A stretch of 11,354 nt of DNA from an uncultured Nocardiopsis sp. (lineage in GTDB: Bacteria > Actinomycetota > Actinomycetes > Streptosporangiales > Streptosporangiaceae): NCBI GenBank assembly GCA_937957845.1, contig CALGOD010000562.1, forward strand, positions 1-11,354, read 5' to 3'. Shown piece after piece: positions 6,729-11,354 of the stretch. A program made the position numbers and the translations under genes. Position 1 is the first letter of the stretch; each line of letters opens with the position of its first letter. The notes beneath the pieces were generated by a model, which was not told where the DNA came from, did not search any database, and worked only from the letters and a program-made list of their open reading frames with translations.

Positions 6729-7610
6729 ATGACGCACTCTTCAAGGACCCGACGACATCCACGGGCCAGGCAGTTGACCAAGCCGCACGACAGGCAAGAG
6801 CATACGACGACCCCGGCCGCGGGTCCCTACAGCGGCCCCATCCCCGTGGTGCGTACGCCCGTGTACGACCCCGGGCCCCCGGTCGTGCGCGCGGTCCGAT
6901 GGCCGAGTGTGAGCGAGATCGCCTGGGGGGTGGCCTCGGACCGTGTCGCCATCATGCTGGCCGTCGCGCTGATCGTCATGACGATGCTCGCCGCCGGGCC
7001 GCTGCATCCGGTCGACAACTTCCTGAACGAGCTTCCCCGACCCTACTGGGACCGGATACGGGACTTCCTCATCCACTGGCCGGACACGGTCGCCTCCCGT
7101 GCCGTCGCGTTGCCCGTCCTGGGCGTCACCGCGCTCCAGCTGGCCTACTGGCACCGAAGTTGGCGCCCGATGGTGCTGAGCGCCGTCGGGGTGGTGGGGA
7201 TGATGTCCATGGTGTCGGTGATGAAGCTGGCCATCAACCGGGGGCACGCCAAGCACTTCAACCCGGACTTCTTCGCGGGGCCGGGCAACGTGGCCTTCCC
7301 GTCCGGACACGGGGCGAACGCGATCCTTATCTACGGGCTGGTGTTGTTCCTGATCATCCGGTTCGGTGCCGCCCGGCCGCACATCATCCGGCGTCTGGGG
7401 TACTGCATCGTCGGTATCGCCCTGCTGCAGGCGACGGTCTCGGTCTACCTGCACTTCCACTGGTTCACGGACCTGGTGGCGGGGATGATCGCGGGCGGCT
7501 TCGCGCTGAGGGTGACGATCAGGCTGGACCGCATGTTCCCCCACGGCCGCACCACCGAGTGGTGGCCCTGGTACGGAGGACAGGAGAGGTCGCTCCCCGC
7601 CAAGAGCTGA
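6729..7610 (+). CDS. PAP2 superfamily membrane phosphatase homologue
   Basis: This is a 293-residue integral membrane protein of the type 2 phosphatidic acid phosphatase superfamily, whose members remove phosphate from lipid phosphates or polyprenyl pyrophosphates at the outer membrane face. The first 60 residues are a basic, Pro-rich cytoplasmic tail. About five to six hydrophobic segments follow (for example 72-90, 123-140, 148-167, 196-212, 222-238, 249-262). Motif 2 is intact as PSGH (191-194). Motif 3 reads VSVYLHFHWFTD: His244 and Asp248 are kept, but the usual Arg is Ser238. Motif 1 reads KLAINRGHA (Lys166), where the usual final Arg-Pro is His-Ala. An in-frame stop at 6711 makes ATG 6729 the first possible start; its ribosome site is weak, and a start nearer residue 40-60 is possible. 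The gene stands alone and ends before a strong hairpin. Confidence 0.85.
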   Translation: MTHSSRTRRHPRARQLTKPHDRQEHTTTPAAGPYSGPIPVVRTPVYDPGPPVVRAVRWPSVSEIAWGVASDRVAIMLAVALIVMTMLAAGPLHPVDNFLNELPRPYWDRIRDFLIHWPDTVASRAVALPVLGVTALQLAYWHRSWRPMVLSAVGVVGMMSMVSVMKLAINRGHAKHFNPDFFAGPGNVAFPSGHGANAILIYGLVLFLIIRFGAARPHIIRRLGYCIVGIALLQATVSVYLHFHWFTDLVAGMIAGGFALRVTIRLDRMFPHGRTTEWWPWYGGQERSLPAKS

Positions 7611-7635
7611 CCCCCTCCCCACCCCGGGTCGTGTC

Positions 7636-7664
7636 GCGCCCGCCGGATCCCCTCCGGCGGGCGC
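7636..7664 (+). terminator. strong hairpin terminator after the PAP2 gene
   Basis: GCGCCCGCCGGA (7636-7647) and TCCGGCGGGCGC (7653-7664) form a perfect 12-bp stem with a 5-nt loop, starting 25 nt after the PAP2 stop codon. It has no U-tract. It could also work for transcription arriving from the opposite strand. Confidence 0.75.
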
Positions 7665-7749
7665 TCGGCGTTCCGGGACTCCCGGGGGCGGTCTCCCGAC
7701 AGTCGACATGGTGGTGGGTCGGGAAGTGAGCGATCAGGACACCGCCGGG

Positions 7750-7779
7750 GCGGCGCCCGGGAAGCGCCTCGGGCGCCGC
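7750..7779 (-). terminator. hairpin terminator downstream of the thiamine-diphosphate enzyme gene
   Basis: GCGGCGCCCG (7750-7759) and CGGGCGCCGC (7770-7779) form a perfect 10-bp stem with a 10-nt loop, 109 nt past the stop of the minus-strand gene. With the hairpin at 7636-7664 it closes the converging transcription units. The rest of 7611-7888 holds no gene I can support. Confidence 0.55.
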
Positions 7780-7888
7780 TGTGAAGAGGGTGGACGTCGG
7801 TGCGGACGGAACCCGGTCAGGGAAGTCCGCCCCGATCCCCGGCCACGGCCCCCGCGGCTTCGGCGCAGGCCATCGCCTCAAGTGATGA

Positions 7889-9557
7889 TCACTTCCTCGA
7901 AGAGGCCTGAGGGGAGGAGACACCGACGATCCGGGCGACGCCCGGAGGGACGTCGTGGTCGTCGACGAGCACGTGCAGGAGGCCCGGACGGCCCTCGTGT
8001 ACGCCGTCGAGAAGGATGTCGAGCCCCTTGATCAGGTCCTCGGCGGTGTCGACGGTCACCACTGCCGCACCGTAGGCACGGCCGAGGTCGGAGACCGCCG
8101 CACGCTCGCCGAACCGTGTCACCTCCGGGGAACGCCCCTCGACGGTGCGCAGGAGCCGGGGCCACCCGAATCCGCCATTGTCGAAGACCACGCACAACAG
8201 GCGGGAACCGTGCTCGACGGCGGTGGCGAGCGCTGAGGCGCTCAGCGAGAAGGCCCCGTCGCCCATGACGGCGACGGTGGTCCGTTCCCGGTCCGCCAAC
8301 GAGGCGCCGACACCCGCGGCCAGACCGTGTCCCATGACGGTCTGCTCCCCAGGACCGACCACCGTGGTGCCCTCTCCCACCCGAACGAGCGGAAAATGGT
8401 AGCTCCAGATGTCGTGGAGACCGTTGTCCTGGGCCAGGACGAAGGCCTGCGGCAGACGCTCCCGCACCGCCTGGAGGGTGGCCGCGCACCGGCTGGTGTC
8501 GAAGTTCAGGGAAAGGATTCCGCTCGCCTGCGCTACCGCGGCCCGGACCTTGGGTGCCCAGTCCGGGTCGGTGCCGACCGGTCCCTCGCCCAGTAGCCTG
8601 GTCAGTTCGCCGACGGTGAGCGCGGTGTCGCCGTGCAGGGCCACCTCGGGTTCCAGGGAGCGGCCGAACGCGGTGACATCGCGGTCGACGTGGATGACCC
8701 GTGCCTCTTCGAGACCGTCCCAGCCCATGGTGGCGGTCTCCTCCCAGGAGGTTCCGACCCCCAGGATCACGTCCGCGGACGCGAACACCTCGTGCAGGGG
8801 AGGCGTCGCGTACAGCCCCACCAGGCCGCACGCCATCTCCGCGTGCTCGTCGATCGCCCCCCGACCCGCCGAGGTGGTGGCGCCCGCCGCCCCCCACCGG
8901 GCCAGAAGCCCGGCCAGAGGGCCTCGGGCGCCCGCGGCGCCGCCGCCCGCCACCACCAGGGGGCGGCGGGCGGAGCGCATCAGGTCGACGGCTCGGGCGA
9001 GGTCGTCGGAACAGGGTGACGACCGGGGTGCCCGCCCGAGCGCACGCGGCTCCGCCTCGGGAACGTCCGCACGCGTCACCTCGTCGGTGAGCTCGACCAC
9101 CGTCACGGAGGGGCGGGTGGAGGTGGCCAGGGACACCGCACGGCGCAGTGCCCATCCCACGTCTTCGGGGCGTTCGACGGTGTACGTCCACGACACAAGC
9201 GGAGTCGGGGCGTTGGTCGAGGGCCTGGAAGCCGCCCGGCCCGGTCCCGGAGGCCGGGACGCGGGTCGTCACGACGACCAGGGGCGTCCCTAGCGAGGCC
9301 GCCTCGGAGACGCCGGCGAGCGAGTTCAGGAAGGAAGGGCCGGAGGACAGGGCGAGCACGGAGGGCAGGCCGCTGACCCGGGTGTACCCGCACGCCTGGG
9401 AGGCTCCCGAACGTTGGTCGCGCACCGGGTACGCGGCGAGGCCCGCGGCTTCGGCGGCGTCCACGAGCCCCGGTTCGTCGGAGGGCACACCGAAGACGGC
9501 GCCGCATCCCGCGCCGGCGAGTGTGCCGGCCACATGTCTCCAGAAACGCTCAGACAC
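7889..9557 (-). pseudogene. thiamine-diphosphate-dependent enzyme (acetolactate synthase/decarboxylase-like), interrupted by a one-base frameshift
   Basis: Two adjacent frames together encode a complete three-domain thiamine-diphosphate enzyme of about 555 residues. The N-terminal pyrimidine-binding domain (residues 1-117 from GTG 9557: SERFWRHVAG, SSGPSFLNSLAGV, TPLVVVTTRVP, FQALDQRP) is in one frame. The central domain (TTSAGRGAID, VILGVGTSWEE, VIHVDRD) and the cofactor domain, with GDGAF at restored position 432 and the matching DNGGFG at 459-464, are in the next. The frames join in a CCCC run at 9207-9210; removing one C gives DQRPTPLVSWTY, as expected for the family. Unrepaired, the first frame stays open to 7878 but reads non-homologous sequence. 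Gln48 stands where the family has its catalytic Glu. The GTG start has AGGGGGG upstream and overlaps the dehydrogenase stop by 8 bp, suggesting translational coupling. Substrate unknown. Confidence 0.8.
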
Positions 9558-10773
9558 CGTGTGCCCCCCTGCCGTCGAGACGCGCCGCCTCTGCGGACAG
9601 CAGGATGGGCCGTGTCTCGAAGCCGCCCGCGTGGTGAACGCTGCTGGCCTCCTCGCCGAACCCGCCGAAGGGCTGGTTGCCGTCCTCGGCGTCCAAGGCG
9701 CTCGCCTCGTACCTGACGATCGCGGTGCCCACACGCTCACTGTTCAGGCCGGGTTCCCCGAAGACCGACATGTACATTCCACGGGACATCTCCTGGGGCC
9801 GGGACGCCCACTCGGTGATGAACCCGGCCTCCGAGTAGGGCACGACCACGAACAGTGGGGAGAAGAGTTCATCGGGGTGGAGTTCGGTGTCCGTGTCCCA
9901 GACGAGGACGTGTGGATCGATGCGGCCGCTCGCCGCGTCCACCACCCCGCCTGCCACGATGTTGCCCTCATGCCTGCCGAGGAACTCCACCGCCCCCTCG
10001 ATCGCGTCGGGGTAGACGAGGGGTGCCACGTCCATCCAGGGGTCGCTCCCGTTGCCGGCCCGCGGACCGTCGAGCGCGCTGGTGAGGGTTTTGACGAATG
10101 GTTCGAGCACCGACTGGTGAACGAAGGCGATGTCCGGGCCAAGACAGTCCTGGCCCGAGTTGTAGAGCCTGGCGCGCAGGAGGGACCGTGTGGTCCGGGC
10201 CAGGTCGGCCATGGGACCTACGACGAAGGGGTTGGGGCCCGACCCCATCATCAACATGCGTGGGGTTTCCCCCACCTTCTGGATGATGTCCAGGCCGTTC
10301 TCGTACCTTCCGGTGAAAACGATGATGTCGGCTTTCCGGGATTCATCGACGAAGCGGCGCTGGGACACCTCTGTGAGGGAGATTCTCTCGGAGATCTCCG
10401 CAGGTAGGAGCCGGGAGAACTCCGAGTGGAGGTCACCTACCAGGGAGGTGCTCCTCGAGGAGGGCCTGAGCATCACCTCACGTGAATACAGGGCGGGGAC
10501 CACACCGAAGAGTATATAAGAATAGAGTAGGTTGTTCGACGGCATGAAAACCGTTGTCCTCGAAAGTTCTGGTGGGTTGTTCGATTCGATCTCCCACCAA
10601 CTGCCGGCCAGCACTTTGACGGATCTATGCAATTCGTCTTCTGCGCTTTTGGGTGCGGCGAAACCCGTGATGATGTCGAGGAACCGTTCCCTGTTGTGGG
10701 CCACGCGCCGTGCTGTGTCCATGACGAGCCTGGGCAGGTCTGCTGGGCGGCCCTCCGCTCCGGCTCTGGTCAT
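9550..10773 (-). CDS. aldehyde dehydrogenase superfamily protein with altered active site
   Basis: This 407-residue protein has the aldehyde dehydrogenase fold: PSNNLL (Asn80, equivalent to the oxyanion Asn), cofactor strand VMLRPSS (Arg103 where Lys is usual), the catalytic loop YNSGQDCLGPD with Cys210, ELFSPLFVVVPY at 302-313 (Glu302 equals the cofactor-ribose Glu) and NQPFGGFGEEASS at 366-378. The segment that normally reads ELGGK is MMGSGPN, so the usual general-base Glu is missing, as in CoA-acylating relatives. Its length is about 70-90 residues below typical members (480-500). ATG 10773 is preceded by GGGAAGG at 8 nt; GTG 10794 is a less likely start. Codon use around 10500-10650 is clearly AT-richer than elsewhere. 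It is co-transcribed with the thiamine enzyme that overlaps its stop. It may oxidise or reduce an aldehyde, or an acyl-CoA, linked to that enzyme (inference). Confidence 0.85.
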   Translation of the reverse strand: MTRAGAEGRPADLPRLVMDTARRVAHNRERFLDIITGFAAPKSAEDELHRSVKVLAGSWWEIESNNPPELSRTTVFMPSNNLLYSYILFGVVPALYSREVMLRPSSRSTSLVGDLHSEFSRLLPAEISERISLTEVSQRRFVDESRKADIIVFTGRYENGLDIIQKVGETPRMLMMGSGPNPFVVGPMADLARTTRSLLRARLYNSGQDCLGPDIAFVHQSVLEPFVKTLTSALDGPRAGNGSDPWMDVAPLVYPDAIEGAVEFLGRHEGNIVAGGVVDAASGRIDPHVLVWDTDTELHPDELFSPLFVVVPYSEAGFITEWASRPQEMSRGMYMSVFGEPGLNSERVGTAIVRYEASALDAEDGNQPFGGFGEEASSVHHAGGFETRPILLSAEAARLDGRGAHGV

Positions 10774-10845
10774 ACCCTCAGCCTTCCCTTCCACGGAGTC
10801 CTACCGAGTGGGACCCGGTTCGGAGTGAGTCATCTGAAAGGCATG

Positions 10846-10874
10846 AATATAGACAAGGCCGAGGGCCGCCACAA
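10846..10874 (-). promoter_or_regulatory. predicted sigma70-like promoter of the dehydrogenase/thiamine-enzyme pair
   Basis: On the minus strand TTGTGG (10874-10869) is followed after exactly 17 bp by TATATT (10851-10846), close to the TTGACA/TATAAT consensus. Transcription would start near 10839, about 66 nt before ATG 10773. It is the best-looking promoter in the window and lies in the AT-richer segment. Confidence 0.6.
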
Positions 10875-10915
10875 TAGCCTCGGTGGAGGGGTGTGGATAG
10901 ATATCGATTAAGGGG

Positions 10916-10944
10916 TTGACAATCTCGGGGAGGTGTGGAATTTT
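10916..10944 (+). promoter_or_regulatory. possible promoter of the divergent right-edge gene
   Basis: A perfect TTGACA (10916-10921) is followed after 17 bp by AATTTT (10939-10944), a weak -10. Transcription would begin at about 10952, exactly on an in-frame GTG, so the mRNA could be leaderless, which is common in actinobacteria. Against this, the -10 is poor, and a ribosome-site-like GGGGAGG at 10927-10933 precedes a TTG at 10943. Confidence 0.35.
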
Positions 10945-10951
10945 GGCCACC

Positions 10952-11354
10952 GTGCGCAAGCCCCCCGATAAATGTGCGAGCTGTGAGGCTGCCGGATTTG
11001 AGCGAGGCAGACTCAGCGGAAACGCCACCGTCATGGAACTCCCCGGCGTCATCGTCGTCGCAGGTCAGAGTGGTGCGCACAGGCTGACTCTCGACTCCCG
11101 ACTGGGCCCGCTCCTGCAGGAGATGCGGTGGAGATCCGTCCGTGGTTCGGAGATCACCGAGCGGTCGAACGGCGAGGTGGAGGGCAGGGTCCTGTTGCGT
11201 CTGCTGTGCGGCCGGGGACTCCTGGAATGCGCTGAGGGCAGGACGCCGATTCCCTCTCGGGAGACGGAGAGCCTGTCCACGGCCGGAGATGGAGCCCCGG
11301 ACGGCTACCGGCAGAGGCGTTACTGGGATCCGCGTCCGCTGACCAGTACCGGTG
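10952..11354 (+). CDS. N-terminal part of an unrecognised protein with a PqqD/RRE-like winged-helix region (runs off the window)
   Basis: The frame is open from 10901 to the window end with no stop and has G/C-rich third positions, so it is very probably a real gene cut by the edge; 134 residues are visible from GTG 10952. It starts with a polar segment containing CASC (a CxxC pair). Then comes a pattern of short beta strands (ATVMELPGVIVVAG, HRLTLD) and helices (GPLLQEMRWRS, GSEITER, EGRVLLRLLCGRGLLE) ending in GLL. This strand-helix order with a terminal GLL resembles the PqqD-like RiPP recognition element found at the front of ThiF-, SagB- or YcaO-associated modifying enzymes; I infer this by shape, not from a firm motif. 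Starts at TTG 10943 (with GGGGAGG upstream) or ATG 11033 are possible. It is divergent from the dehydrogenase/thiamine-enzyme pair. Confidence 0.6.
   Translation, partial: MRKPPDKCASCEAAGFERGRLSGNATVMELPGVIVVAGQSGAHRLTLDSRLGPLLQEMRWRSVRGSEITERSNGEVEGRVLLRLLCGRGLLECAEGRTPIPSRETESLSTAGDGAPDGYRQRRYWDPRPLTSTG

Noticed and set aside
7878..9206. Continuation of the first frame of the thiamine-enzyme gene to a stop at 7878
   Set aside because: After 9207 this frame is Arg/Gly/Pro-rich with no homology, while the neighbouring frame carries the expected central and cofactor domains. It is open only because of high GC.
11142..11342. 66-codon plus-strand frame near the right edge
   Set aside because: Arg/Cys-rich shadow of the open frame from 10952, which has better codon use and protein-like structure.
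1..11354. CRISPR arrays, tRNA or rRNA genes, insertion sequences, attachment sites
   Set aside because: I looked for regularly spaced repeats, tRNA-like cloverleaf ends and transposase motifs on both strands and saw none.

Overview
The window looks like chromosome of a high-GC actinobacterium. Most of it is about 70% GC with G/C-rich third codon positions, and GTG starts occur. Gene content would fit the Nocardiopsaceae or Streptosporangiales, but that placement is an impression and rests on no database comparison.

Layout from left to right. Positions 2-196 hold the 3' end of a small membrane protein with a PLDc_N-like segment (+). Positions 444-1217 hold a fused DUF952-DUF985 cupin protein (-). 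Positions 1478-4928 hold a three-gene operon (-) for a 2-oxoacid dehydrogenase of the alpha2beta2 pyruvate dehydrogenase type, in the order E1alpha, E1beta, lipoyl E2; a hairpin terminator follows E2. No E3 gene is present. Next come 500 bp of leader and promoter DNA, with a 17-bp perfect palindrome lying inside a sigma70-like promoter. Positions 5430-6107 hold a GntR/FCD regulator on the same strand, directly upstream of the operon and probably its regulator. A 620-bp gene-free stretch with several hairpins separates it from a PAP2-family membrane phosphatase homologue (6729-7610, +), which ends at a strong hairpin.

The right third is a different kind of DNA. A (-) unit reads an aldehyde dehydrogenase-like gene (9550-10773) and then, overlapping it by 8 bp, a thiamine-diphosphate enzyme gene (7889-9557). 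A good promoter (TTGTGG-17-TATATT) lies upstream of the pair. The thiamine enzyme gene carries a one-base frameshift in a CCCC run, and it has Gln where the family has its cofactor-activating Glu. The dehydrogenase keeps the catalytic Cys but lacks the usual general-base Glu and cofactor Lys. Divergent from this pair, a (+) gene runs off the right edge. Its first 130 or so residues resemble a PqqD/RRE-like winged-helix domain of the kind found in RiPP-modifying enzymes. The base composition drops sharply around 10500-10950. I read this end as the edge of an accessory, possibly natural-product, locus.

How the genes work together. The GntR regulator plus the E1alpha/E1beta/E2 operon form a regulated oxidative decarboxylation system that needs an E3 encoded elsewhere. 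The dehydrogenase/thiamine enzyme pair suggests a decarboxylation or carboligation step coupled to aldehyde chemistry, but both members have altered active sites, so the actual reaction is open.
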